A stretch of 12,617 nucleotides of DNA from CAZART01 sp964487555 (GTDB taxonomy: Bacteria; Bacteroidota; Rhodothermia; Rhodothermales; VXPQ01): positions 1 through 12,617 of the forward strand of contig CAZART010000138.1 in NCBI GenBank assembly GCA_964487555.1, read 5' to 3'. The position numbers and the translations under genes are program-made. Numbering within the stretch: the stretch's first letter is position 1; each line of letters begins with the position of its first letter. Of this stretch, positions 1 to 5,771 are shown in pieces. The notes below the pieces were generated by a model, which searched no databases, was not told the DNA's origin, and worked only from the letters and a program-made list of their open reading frames with translations.

Positions 1-1
1 T

Positions 2-76
2 TCCTCGGTAGCTCAATGGTAGAGCATGCGGCTGTTAACCGCAGGGTTGTAGGTTCGAGTCCTACCCGGGGAGCCA
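2..76 (+). tRNA. tRNA-Asn (anticodon GTT)
   Basis: A complete cloverleaf can be folded. The acceptor stem is TCCTCGG (2-8) with CCGGGGA (66-72), including one T-G wobble. The D stem is GCTC/GAGC (11-14 with 22-25). The anticodon stem is TGCGG/CCGCA (27-31 with 39-43) around loop CTGTTAA, placing anticodon GTT at 34-36. The T arm is GTAGG-TTCGAGT-CCTAC (49-65). G73 is the discriminator and CCA (74-76) is encoded. It decodes asparagine codons AAC and AAU. The 3' half of this gene is echoed several times downstream, which suggests that this locus is or was an integration site. Confidence 0.97.
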
Positions 77-78
77 TT

Positions 79-126
79 GCCCCGGGTTCGCCAGGTGAAC
101 GGCGAGCTCGGGGCTTTTCTTGTTTT
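79..126 (+). terminator. Intrinsic terminator of tRNA-Asn
   Basis: A long stem forms between GCCCCGGGTTCGCC (79-92) and GGCGAGCTCGGGGC (101-114) around an 8-nt loop, with only minor mismatches or wobbles. It is followed by a T-rich run (115-126). A competing 7-bp hairpin is also possible between the tRNA acceptor strand CCCGGGG (65-71) and CCCCGGG (80-86). Confidence 0.85.
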
Positions 127-227
127 GGCGGCGCCAGATGTCGTACACAAGACGCGAACGGCCGCACTGTGGACAGGTCAGTCTCGGCGTTCCAATCTAG
201 ACCTTGCCCGTTTTACCGTAGCCCGCA

Positions 228-614
228 TCATGGAATCGGTTCTGAGTGTTCCTCCAGCCAGTGCGCAGCCTGCTCGCGGTCGAGCTCGCCGGTGGCGATC
301 GAGAGCGTGAAGGCATAGGCCTCCTCGTTGGAAGCCAGCAGGGTATGGCCGTTGACCTCCAGGAAGAGACCCATGGCCATCAGCCCGACGCGCTTATTGC
401 CGTCGACGAAAGGGTGATTGCGGATGAGCGAGTAACCGAGCGCGGCGGCTTTGGAGAAGACGGTCGGATAAAGGTCTTCGCCGCCAAAGGAACCCATCGG
501 CTGATGGACGGCGCTGTTGAGGCCGCCCGTATCGCGGACGCCGGCGCTGCCTCCGAAGCGATCGAGCGCGAGCTCATGCATGCGGAGCACGTCGGCCTCG
601 GACAGGTACTGCAT
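228..614 (-). CDS. doc: Fic/Doc-family toxin (death-on-curing type)
   Basis: The 128-aa protein carries the Doc-type Fic core HPFVDGNKR at residues 67-75: catalytic His67, Asp71, and Asn73/Lys74/Arg75 of the phosphate-binding anion hole. The length is normal for Doc (about 125-130 aa). In the family, Doc of phage P1 phosphorylates EF-Tu and stops translation. That target is inferred here, not shown. ATG at 614 directly abuts the TAG stop of the upstream antitoxin ORF (TAGATG on the minus strand), so the two should be translationally coupled with antitoxin first. The gene points toward tRNA-Asn. No truncation or missing motif residue is seen, so the toxin looks intact. Confidence 0.9.
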   Translation of the reverse strand: MQYLSEADVLRMHELALDRFGGSAGVRDTGGLNSAVHQPMGSFGGEDLYPTVFSKAAALGYSLIRNHPFVDGNKRVGLMAMGLFLEVNGHTLLASNEEAYAFTLSIATGELDREQAAHWLEEHSEPIP

Positions 615-869
615 CTAGCGGGCGAGCTTCTGCAGCGCTTCGTCGTAGCGATCCATGAAGAAGCCGATCATCTCGTCGGGCACGCGTCGGTGGTCGCCGA
701 CGAGTTCGGCAAGACGCCCTTCCTTACGCAACGTATCCAAGAGCGTGCGCAGAAGCAGCACAGTAAGCTCCTCACTCTGATAGTCGACCTGAGAGGCGAG
801 CTCGCGGAGTTCCTCGAATAGATCGCGGGGAATCTGAATTTCGACCGTATCGTTGGAAGGCGAAGGCAT
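615..869 (-). CDS. Antitoxin of the Doc module, RHH-like
   Basis: This 84-aa ORF lies immediately upstream of doc, in the usual antitoxin position. The N-terminus is a short beta-type stretch (DTVEIQIPRDLFEELRELA, about residues 7-25) followed by a helix. This resembles the ribbon-helix-helix DNA-binding start of CopG/CcdA-type antitoxins rather than the Phd fold usually paired with Doc. The C-terminal half is charged and helical, as expected for a toxin-neutralising tail. ATG at 869 is preceded only by a weak purine stretch. It probably represses its own promoter in 870-960. The antitoxin role rests mainly on position; the family is tentative. Confidence 0.72.
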   Translation of the reverse strand: MPSPSNDTVEIQIPRDLFEELRELASQVDYQSEELTVLLLRTLLDTLRKEGRLAELVGDHRRVPDEMIGFFMDRYDEALQKLAR

Positions 870-1120
870 AAGGGCGCTCGATTGGTTTACAGAATAAAAC
901 CTTCGTCGCCGGAGCCGGTTTCCGGTAGGAGAGATCGTAAGACGGTCGCATGCGTCGACAGGTCTGTCAAGGTGTACGAAAGTGATCCATCACCCTAATT
1001 CACTAGCGTGCTGCTCTCAATTCTCCATGTCGAGCGCCGCATACATCTATCGCATTATGGCGGGCACCACCACGTCATCAAGAATCTTCTTCGCACGATG
1101 GCCAAACGTCCCAACACCTT
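870..1120. other. Intergenic region upstream of the Doc module
   Basis: No convincing gene is seen. Read on the minus strand, the part next to the antitoxin start (870-930) is AT-rich around TTTTATTCTGTAAAC and could hold the promoter. At about 910-930 the sequence CCGGAGCCGGTTTCCGG has three CCGG blocks and is a possible operator. The remainder to 1120 shows no recognisable feature. Short plus-strand ORFs here lack start signals and recognisable protein content. Confidence 0.35.
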
Positions 1121-1150
1121 CGGTTCGAACAACGTCCTACCCGGGGAGCA
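1121..1150 (+). repeat. tRNA-Asn 3'-end-like repeat, copy 1
   Basis: The copy reads CGGTTCGA, then ACAAC, then GTCCTACCCGGGGAGC. Without the 5-nt ACAAC insert it matches the T arm and acceptor strand of tRNA-Asn (52-74) almost exactly. The match continues into the terminator that follows, so this is a duplicate of the tRNA 3' end plus its terminator about 1.08 kb from the original. No tRNA 5' half is found upstream. It separates the Doc module from the HEPN/MNT module and could be an attachment-site scar. Confidence 0.8.
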
Positions 1151-1151
1151 A

Positions 1152-1197
1152 GAGCCCCGAGTTCGCCTCCTGAAACGGCGAGCTGGGGGCTTTATTT
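1152..1197 (+). terminator. Terminator following repeat copy 1 (duplicate of the tRNA-Asn terminator)
   Basis: GCCCCGAGTTCGCC (1154-1167) pairs with GGCGAGCTGGGGGC (1177-1190) with two imperfect positions, followed by TTTATTTG. Stem sequence, loop length and T-run position match the terminator at 79-126. It lies just beyond the 3' end of the minus-strand HEPN gene. Confidence 0.75.
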
Positions 1198-1234
1198 GCC
1201 ACCCGCACGAATCGTGCTGTCCGGATTGGACGTC

Positions 1235-1630
1235 TCACGGCACTGCAGCGAGAACCGAGCGGACAGCGGTAACAAAATGTTCTGCCACCGTCACAGCGTA
1301 GTCTGCCTCTTCACCTGTGACATGCTGAAGTTCACCGTAGTCGCCTATCGCTCGAAGCTCGAACAGTTGATTTAAGGCTTTGCCATGTTCTGAGCCGATC
1401 CGACCCGTCCTGACATACACCCGATGAAAGGCTGCGAGCGTGCTGCTATGCGTCTTCGACGGCTCGCCCTCCTGCAGTATGGCCGCAGTCGCGGCATGAA
1501 AGGCCGCATAGTAGGCTCTCGAGGCAGCACTGTCATGCAGGTCACGATCCCGGAGAAGGCGTGCCGCAGTAAGCGCCTCGTCAGTACAGGCAAGATTAGC
1601 CCCAATCTCTTCCTCATGGACGCGACTCAT
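1235..1630 (-). CDS. HEPN-domain protein, toxin partner of an MNT nucleotidyltransferase
   Basis: The 131-aa alpha-helical protein belongs to the HEPN superfamily of the COG1895 type. It shows the characteristic RAYYAAFHAA helix (residues 38-47) and a later LRAIGDYGE segment (92-100), whose Arg/Asp-Tyr positions are typical of this HEPN branch. HEPN proteins paired with MNT partners are usually RNases held inactive by the nucleotidyltransferase. RNase activity is inferred here from family and context. ATG at 1630 overlaps the MNT stop by 4 nt (ATGA, 1627-1630), showing a translationally coupled two-gene operon. The length is normal and no lesion is visible. Confidence 0.85.
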   Translation of the reverse strand: MSRVHEEEIGANLACTDEALTAARLLRDRDLHDSAASRAYYAAFHAATAAILQEGEPSKTHSSTLAAFHRVYVRTGRIGSEHGKALNQLFELRAIGDYGELQHVTGEEADYAVTVAEHFVTAVRSVLAAVP

Positions 1631-1941
1631 GTGGTCACGCCCTCCTCCTGTGCGTTGCGATAGACTTGGAGATGAGCATGCTCGTAGTCCTCGACCGCGA
1701 CTGGCCGCGCTGACAGAAGACGGTCCGTTTCAAGCTGCAGCGGATAGAGGAGGTCTACGATAGTCCGAAGCTCGTTTAGACGATTAAAAGGGCCGTGCAA
1801 AAGCACGAGCAAATCGATGTCGCTTTCGGGTGTGGCTTCATCACGAGCTTCCGAACCGTACAGAATTAGCCCAGCGAACCGGTCTCCGTAATGCGTGGAC
1901 AGCCGCTCCTTGCTGCGCCGAATGACGTCACGGATTTCCAT
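1627..1941 (-). CDS. MNT-type minimal nucleotidyltransferase (antitoxin)
   Basis: This is a minimal nucleotidyltransferase with the full GS-x10-DxD signature: GSEARDEATPESDID, then LLVLL. Numbered from ATG 1941 (104 aa), Gly29/Ser30 and Asp41/Asp43 form the NTP and metal site. In characterised MNT/HEPN systems the MNT enzyme adds AMP to the HEPN toxin and silences it. I chose ATG 1941 because GAGACGG (1947-1953) sits 5 nt upstream and because the -10-like GATAAT (1967-1972) would place the transcript start near 1960. That leaves the alternative GTG at 1959 without a ribosome site. The gene is first in the operon with the HEPN gene. Confidence 0.87.
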   Translation of the reverse strand: MEIRDVIRRSKERLSTHYGDRFAGLILYGSEARDEATPESDIDLLVLLHGPFNRLNELRTIVDLLYPLQLETDRLLSARPVAVEDYEHAHLQVYRNAQEEGVTT

Positions 1942-1966
1942 GTGCACCGTCTCATTCACCGGTTAT

Positions 1967-2008
1967 ATTATCAGACAGATTCGACTTGGGACCGAACGAA
2001 TTGTTCGG
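1967..2008 (-). promoter_or_regulatory. Promoter and palindromic operator of the HEPN/MNT operon
   Basis: On the minus strand a -10-like GATAATATA (from 1972) lies upstream of the MNT start. A perfect inverted repeat, CCGAAC-GAATT-GTTCGG (1992-2008), covers where the -35 would fall. The position fits an autoregulatory operator. The -35 itself is poor (TTCGGT or TCGGTC), which is compatible with regulation. No binding protein is shown. Confidence 0.45.
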
Positions 2009-2080
2009 AGGCTTCTAGTTGACTTTTCAAACGAGCCACGCAAGATGGTGTGACATTACAGCCAGACGCTTGAGGCTCCT

Positions 2081-2108
2081 CGGTTCAAACAACGTCCTAT
2101 TCGGGGCT
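2081..2108 (+). repeat. tRNA-Asn 3'-end-like repeat, copy 2 (degraded)
   Basis: It reads CGGTTCAA-ACAAC-GTCCTATTCGGGGC, sharing the ACAAC insert with copies 1 and 3 but with several changes in the acceptor part. No clear terminator follows. It lies upstream of the HEPN/MNT operon, 58 nt before copy 3. Confidence 0.65.
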
Positions 2109-2165
2109 TCTTCATCTTTTGGATGCAGCACCCGCCTGTCGGCTAGTCAGAGCCAACCAGGACCG

Positions 2166-2196
2166 CCGGTTCGAACAACGTCCTGTCAGGGGAGCA
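2166..2196 (+). repeat. tRNA-Asn 3'-end-like repeat, copy 3
   Basis: It reads CCGGTTCGA-ACAAC-GTCCTGTCAGGGGAGCA. The T-arm half equals copy 1 and the acceptor half has a few substitutions. A terminator unrelated in sequence to the tRNA-Asn one follows at 2207. It marks the border between the HEPN/MNT module and the next MNT/hepT module. Confidence 0.72.
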
Positions 2197-2206
2197 CACA
2201 TAACGT

Positions 2207-2246
2207 AAGCCTCTAGGTCTCAGTGATTTAGAGGCTTCTCTTTTCT
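2207..2246 (+). terminator. Intrinsic terminator after repeat copy 3
   Basis: A perfect 9-bp stem, AAGCCTCTA (2207-2215) with TAGAGGCTT (2229-2237), has a 13-nt loop and is followed by the T-rich TTCTCTTTTCTC. Its stem differs from the tRNA terminator. It also lies beyond the 3' end of the minus-strand hepT remnant and might act in both directions. Confidence 0.75.
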
Positions 2247-2275
2247 CAGGCTGTTTGAGAGGAATTGAGTCGAGA

Positions 2276-2426
2276 TCATCCCTTCGCCTTTTTCCGCGCG
2301 TCGACAATCGCACTCTTTAGATCCGGCAAAGACTGCTCGACGACCCTCCACACTTCTTCGAGGTCTACGCGCGATCCTCTCCTCGATATGGATCACGTAT
2401 ACAAGATCCCGCTCTTGAACGCTCAC
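2276..2426 (-). pseudogene. hepT (HEPN/DUF86) pseudogene with internal deletion
   Basis: GTG at 2426 overlaps the MNT stop by 4 nt, the normal coupled arrangement. The first ~20 residues (SVQERDLVYVIHIEERIAR) are a standard HepT/DUF86 N-terminus. After about 2370 the reading frame switches, and a different frame gives the canonical HepT C-terminus DLEEVWRVVEQSLPDLKSA... ending in TGA at 2276-2278. The two pieces total about 50 residues against about 110 for the family. The missing middle would contain the RNase RxxxxH region. The same-frame continuation to 2220 encodes no recognisable protein. The toxin should be dead, leaving the MNT gene an orphan. The deletion size is inferred from family length. 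Confidence 0.8.
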
Positions 2427-2725
2427 AATTCGACGGCTTCCATCAGCACCCGTGATCGCAGGACAGGATGAATCGCTTTCTCCGTAACGACGTCGACGTC
2501 AATTCCGAGCAGATCCTCCAAATCCTGCTTTAGGGCAATGCGGTCGAGAAGATCCCGATCCTCCGCCATGTCAACGAGTAGATCGAGGTCGCTAGCGTCG
2601 TGGTCCTCGCCGCGGACAACAGAGCCGAATAAACGAACGCGCCGGGCTCCATGTTGGTCTGCCAGACGTAGGATATCACGGCGTCGTTCACGTACAAGAG
2701 CGCGAATGGAAGTTGTCTCGGCCAT
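2423..2725 (-). CDS. MNT-type nucleotidyltransferase (MntA-like antitoxin), toxin partner decayed
   Basis: The 100-aa protein has an intact GS-x10-DxD motif: Gly34/Ser35 in LFGSVVRGE and Asp46/Asp48 in SDLDLLVD. A third acidic strand, GIDVDVVTEKA (Asp78), supplies the remaining metal ligand. It is full length for the COG1669/MntA family, whose members AMPylate and neutralise HepT. ATG is at 2725. A weak -10-like GATACT lies only about 7 nt upstream on the minus strand, and no Shine-Dalgarno site is obvious. Two exact CGAAGATTC copies sit just upstream (2735-2743, 2755-2763). The ORF is intact although the coupled hepT is broken, so it may be under relaxed selection or act on another HepT. Confidence 0.87.
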   Translation of the reverse strand: MAETTSIRALVRERRRDILRLADQHGARRVRLFGSVVRGEDHDASDLDLLVDMAEDRDLLDRIALKQDLEDLLGIDVDVVTEKAIHPVLRSRVLMEAVEL

Positions 2726-2734
2726 AGCGAGTAT

Positions 2735-2763
2735 CGAAGATTCCTTAGACGAGCCGAAGATTC
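2735..2763 (-). promoter_or_regulatory. Direct repeat CGAAGATTC x2 upstream of the MNT gene
   Basis: The 9-nt word CGAAGATTC occurs exactly twice (2735-2743 and 2755-2763) with a 20-nt period, about two helical turns. It lies immediately upstream of the MNT start at 2725. This geometry is typical of a two-site operator, so it may be where the module represses itself. That function is inferred. Confidence 0.35.
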
Positions 2764-2863
2764 AACGTTGGCTCTGATCGAATGCTCCTTGCCTGCCGAC
2801 CGGCAGCATGCCTGCAGAAGATAAGCTTCCGTTCGTAAACTTCCGTCAGCCGCTGCCGGACTA

Positions 2864-2892
2864 CCGGTTCGAATACAGACGCACCCGGGAGC
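2864..2892 (+). repeat. tRNA 3'-end-like repeat, copy 4 (divergent)
   Basis: CCGGTTCGAA, a variable stretch, then GCACCCGGGAGC resembles a T loop plus acceptor strand like the other copies. The centre is diverged and the ACAAC insert is not preserved. A strong terminator begins 2 nt later. No tRNA 5' half is found upstream. It closes the TA region and precedes kinase 1. Confidence 0.45.
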
Positions 2893-2893
2893 T

Positions 2894-2931
2894 GAGCCCG
2901 TTTTCTCTCGAGGAAACGGGCTCTCTTTTTT
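2894..2931 (+). terminator. Strong intrinsic terminator after repeat copy 4
   Basis: A perfect 10-bp stem, GAGCCCGTTT (2894-2903) with AAACGGGCTC (2914-2923), is followed by TCTTTTTT. It lies inside the open frame extending upstream of kinase 1, which argues that kinase 1 starts after it. Confidence 0.88.
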
Positions 2932-3021
2932 GTGCCCAAATCCTCCTGCGGCCCTGCCGTGGAACCGGGGCCCGTCCGCATACAGCGTCAGTATACAAGC
3001 ATGTTCGCTTTGCCCGCCGAC

Positions 3022-3049
3022 TTGCAATTTCTCCCCGGGATTGTAAGTT
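3022..3049 (+). promoter_or_regulatory. Candidate promoter of kinase 1
   Basis: TTGCAA (3022-3027), a 16-nt spacer and TAAGTT (3044-3049, preceded by TTG) form a moderate sigma-70-like match after the terminator and about 150 nt before the start codon. Other choices in this stretch are possible. Confidence 0.3.
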
Positions 3050-3200
3050 AAGGCATGTTGACGCCAGCGCCCGTCTGACGTGCTTCAGACGCCTCCCCGG
3101 CACGCCTCTTCTCTGGAAGCGTCCAGGTTATCGCTCGGGGCGGCGTCATGCGACGCTGCGACCGGTGCCGCTCTGCTCTGCACCCAACCTGGCAGTGCCC

Positions 3201-5564
3201 ATGATTGGTGAACGGGTTTCCCAGTACCTGATCGAAGAGCGCCTCGGAGACGGCGGCATGGGCGTCGTCTACCGCGCACGGGACACGCAGCTGCACCGGA
3301 TCGTCGCGCTGAAGTTCCTGCCGCCGCATCTGGCGACGAACACCGTCTCGAAGCAGCGTTTCGTCGCCGAAGCCCGTGCCGCTTCCGCGCTGGATCATCC
3401 CAACATCTGCACCATTTATCAGATCGGTGAGTCCGACGATGGGCGCATGTTCATCGCCATGGCCTGCTATGAGGGCCGGACGCTGGCGGAGCGGATCGAA
3501 GACGGACCGCTGCCGATCGAGGAGGTGATCGACTACGCCCTTCAGATCGCGGACGGCCTGGGGCGTGCGCACGAGGCCGGCATCATCCACAGGGACGTCA
3601 AGCCGGCCAACATCATGATCACGACGCGGGGTCGGGTTAAGATTCTGGACTTCGGCCTTGCGAGGGCCCTCGAGAACACGCGGTTGACCCGCGACGGCTC
3701 GGTGCTGGGAACCGCATCGTATATGAGCCCGGAGCAGATTCGCGGCGAAGACGCCGACGTCCGGACGGATATATGGAGCTTCGGCGTGGTTCTTTACGAG
3801 ATGCTGACCGGACGACGTCCGTTCGAAGGCACGTACGAGCAGGCGGTGATGTACGCGATCACCCAAACCGAAGTACGTCACGTTCGAGACTTGAGGCCGG
3901 AAATACCAGACGCTTTGGGCGAGGCGGTGATGAAGTGCCTCGCGAAGGAGCGGAAGGATCGCTTCGAGACCGTCGGGGATCTACGGGATTCTTTGCGCAA
4001 GCTTAAGAGCCCGGATCCATCCACCCGGAACACAGAACCGACCCGACTCGGCCGACGGCGTTCGTATACGTATGCCGGCGCAGCGGCGCTGCTGGTCCTG
4101 GTGGCGATATTCTACGTGCTGCCGCCGCGCAGCACGCAGGCCTACGAATCACTGGCGGTGCTCCCGCTGCGCAGTCTCTCGGGCGATGCCGAGCAGAGGT
4201 ATTTCGCCGACGGCATGACGGAGGCGCTCATTCTGCGCCTGTCGAAGATCAGCGCGATCGACCGCGTGATTTCGCCGCAGTCGGTCATGCGGTATGCCGA
4301 CACGGACATGTCGGTCTCGGAGATCGCCGCCGAGCTGGGCGTGGACGCGATCGTCCGCGGCACGCTCCAGCCTGCCGGATCCACCGTCGGCATCCGCATC
4401 GAGCTCACCGACGGGCGAAACGATCGGTTGATCTGGTCGGAAGCATATCGGCGCGAGATGCACGACGTACTGGACCTGCAGGACGAGGTCGCGCGCGCCA
4501 TCGTCGAGGGCGTCGCGTTGAATCTCACCCCCGATGAAGAGGAGGTGCTGACGAGCGCGCAGGAAGTCGACCCGGAGGCCTACAGGCTGTTCGTCCAGGG
4601 CCGGCACCTCTGGCGCCAGCAGCGCTACGCCGAGGCCGACTCTCTGTTTGGAAGAGCCGTCGACCGCGATCCGGATTTCGCGCTCGCTTACAGCGGTCTC
4701 GCCGAGAATCTGCTGGCCTGGGCCCATTGGGGAAGATACCCGTCCGAAGCATTCCCGGCCGCGATCGAGTTCTCCCTGAAGGCCCTCGAGCTGGATCCCT
4801 CGCTCGCCGAGGCGCACACGGCGCTGGCGGACTCGAGATATCACTACAGGTGGGACTGGACGCGCGCGGAGCGGGGCTTCCATCGGGCCCTGGAGCTCAA
4901 CCCGAACTACGTGACGGCCAACTGGTGGCTAGCGGGGTATCTCTCGAGCATGAAGCGGCTGGATGAGGCCATCCGGCACGTAAGGCGCGCGCAGGAGCTC
5001 AGTCCCGTCGATCCGCCCGTCCACGGGTTCGCCGCGCGGATCCTTCATTTCGCAGGCCGCTTCGATGAGGCGCTCGTCGCCGCGCAGCGGTCGCTGGACA
5101 TTCTGCCGACGACCTTTGGCGTGTTCGAGAAGGCCAAGACCCTGACGGAGCTCGGGCGATACGACGAGGCCGTCGCGCTCTTCGAGCAGGGCTTTCCGCA
5201 TCCCAACGCGATGGCGGGCGCGGCCTATGCCCACGCGCGTGCCGGCAACGAAGAAGCCGCCCGCGAGTTGCTCGCCCGTCTTGAAGAAGCGTCTCGACGC
5301 CAGGACGCAGCCCGCGCCGTACCGGAGGCGGAGCGCACGGAGGCGCAGCGGGCCGCCCTGCGAGAACATCAGGTCTACCCGTACCTCGTCTCCTTCGCGT
5401 ATGCTGCACTGGGAGATGCGGACGCCGCATTCTCCCTGCTCGAAAAGGCGGCGGAGATCCGCGATCCCAGCCTGATATGGGTCAACGTCGAACCGGCTCT
5501 CGAACCGCTCCGCGACGACCCGCGGTATCTGGATCTCGTCGATCGAATGGGGCTGCCGGCGTAG
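3201..5564 (+). CDS. Membrane Ser/Thr protein kinase with TolB-like and TPR region (kinase 1)
   Basis: This is a 787-aa PknB-type (Hanks) kinase. Residues 8-268 form the kinase domain: GDGGMG loop (16-21), Lys38, Glu57, HRDVKPAN (130-137, catalytic Asp132), DFG (150-152) and SPE (176-178). All key residues are present, so it should be active. A basic stretch, RLGRRRS, precedes one transmembrane helix (about 289-308). Residues 315-445 (AVLPLRSLSGD..YFADGMTEAL..) match the TolB-like domain that follows the helix in many such kinases. TPR repeats run from about 455 to the end. The kinase should be cytoplasmic and the rest beyond the membrane. The start ATGATTGGTGAAC gives the usual N-terminus MIGERVSQYLIEERLG. 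The frame is open back to 2808, but a terminator lies there and the extension resembles no domain. No clear ribosome site precedes 3201. Substrates are unknown. Confidence 0.93.
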   Translation: MIGERVSQYLIEERLGDGGMGVVYRARDTQLHRIVALKFLPPHLATNTVSKQRFVAEARAASALDHPNICTIYQIGESDDGRMFIAMACYEGRTLAERIEDGPLPIEEVIDYALQIADGLGRAHEAGIIHRDVKPANIMITTRGRVKILDFGLARALENTRLTRDGSVLGTASYMSPEQIRGEDADVRTDIWSFGVVLYEMLTGRRPFEGTYEQAVMYAITQTEVRHVRDLRPEIPDALGEAVMKCLAKERKDRFETVGDLRDSLRKLKSPDPSTRNTEPTRLGRRRSYTYAGAAALLVLVAIFYVLPPRSTQAYESLAVLPLRSLSGDAEQRYFADGMTEALILRLSKISAIDRVISPQSVMRYADTDMSVSEIAAELGVDAIVRGTLQPAGSTVGIRIELTDGRNDRLIWSEAYRREMHDVLDLQDEVARAIVEGVALNLTPDEEEVLTSAQEVDPEAYRLFVQGRHLWRQQRYAEADSLFGRAVDRDPDFALAYSGLAENLLAWAHWGRYPSEAFPAAIEFSLKALELDPSLAEAHTALADSRYHYRWDWTRAERGFHRALELNPNYVTANWWLAGYLSSMKRLDEAIRHVRRAQELSPVDPPVHGFAARILHFAGRFDEALVAAQRSLDILPTTFGVFEKAKTLTELGRYDEAVALFEQGFPHPNAMAGAAYAHARAGNEEAARELLARLEEASRRQDAARAVPEAERTEAQRAALREHQVYPYLVSFAYAALGDADAAFSLLEKAAEIRDPSLIWVNVEPALEPLRDDPRYLDLVDRMGLPA

Positions 5565-5626
5565 GTGCGTACTCGCCGCAACGAGACGGACCGGTTCTGA
5601 CACTTGGATCATGACCGACGCCTCGA

Positions 5627-5646
5627 AGCCCCGGTGACGGGGATTT
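5627..5646 (+). terminator. Weak terminator candidate after kinase 1
   Basis: CCCCG-GTGA-CGGGG (5629-5642) forms a short 5-bp stem with a tetraloop, followed by ATTTAG. The T-run is poor, so activity is uncertain. Confidence 0.3.
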
Positions 5647-5771
5647 AGATCGTTCTTAGTTTAGCGATCATCCTCGATGGCCGCCCCCTGTTAAGCGATC
5701 TCAAGCCGGTCCCCAAAATCATCTGAATTCCGGATGCAAAGGCAAAGTCGGAGCGACGACACCGCATGCCT

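Noticed and set aside
246..821. 191-aa plus-strand ORF across the Doc module
   Set aside because: It is antisense to the doc and antitoxin genes, whose motifs are clear. No ribosome site or domain is present.
1121..2196. Integron cassette array with attC sites (TA cassettes separated by repeats)
   Set aside because: The repeats do not show the GTTRRRY/RYYYAAC core pair or the long imperfect attC palindrome, and no integron integrase is visible. The similarity to tRNA-Asn explains them better.
1121..2892. CRISPR array
   Set aside because: Only a few degraded copies exist, with spacings from under 100 nt to about 1 kb that hold genes; there are no regular spacers and no cas genes.
2864..2892. 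A second functional tRNA gene
   Set aside because: Only T-arm/acceptor-like sequence is present. No anticodon arm, D arm or 5' acceptor strand can be found upstream at this or any other repeat copy.
3048..3881. 277-aa minus-strand ORF opposite kinase 1, and similar long antisense ORFs (4149-4883, 4929-5612)
   Set aside because: They lie antisense to strongly supported kinase coding sequence. Long antisense frames are common in GC-rich genes, and their translations show low-complexity Arg/Gly-rich content without domains.
5643..5770. IS element end or transposase remnant suggested by repeated TTAGCGATC-like words
   Set aside because: No inverted terminal repeats, target duplication or transposase-like protein could be found on either strand.
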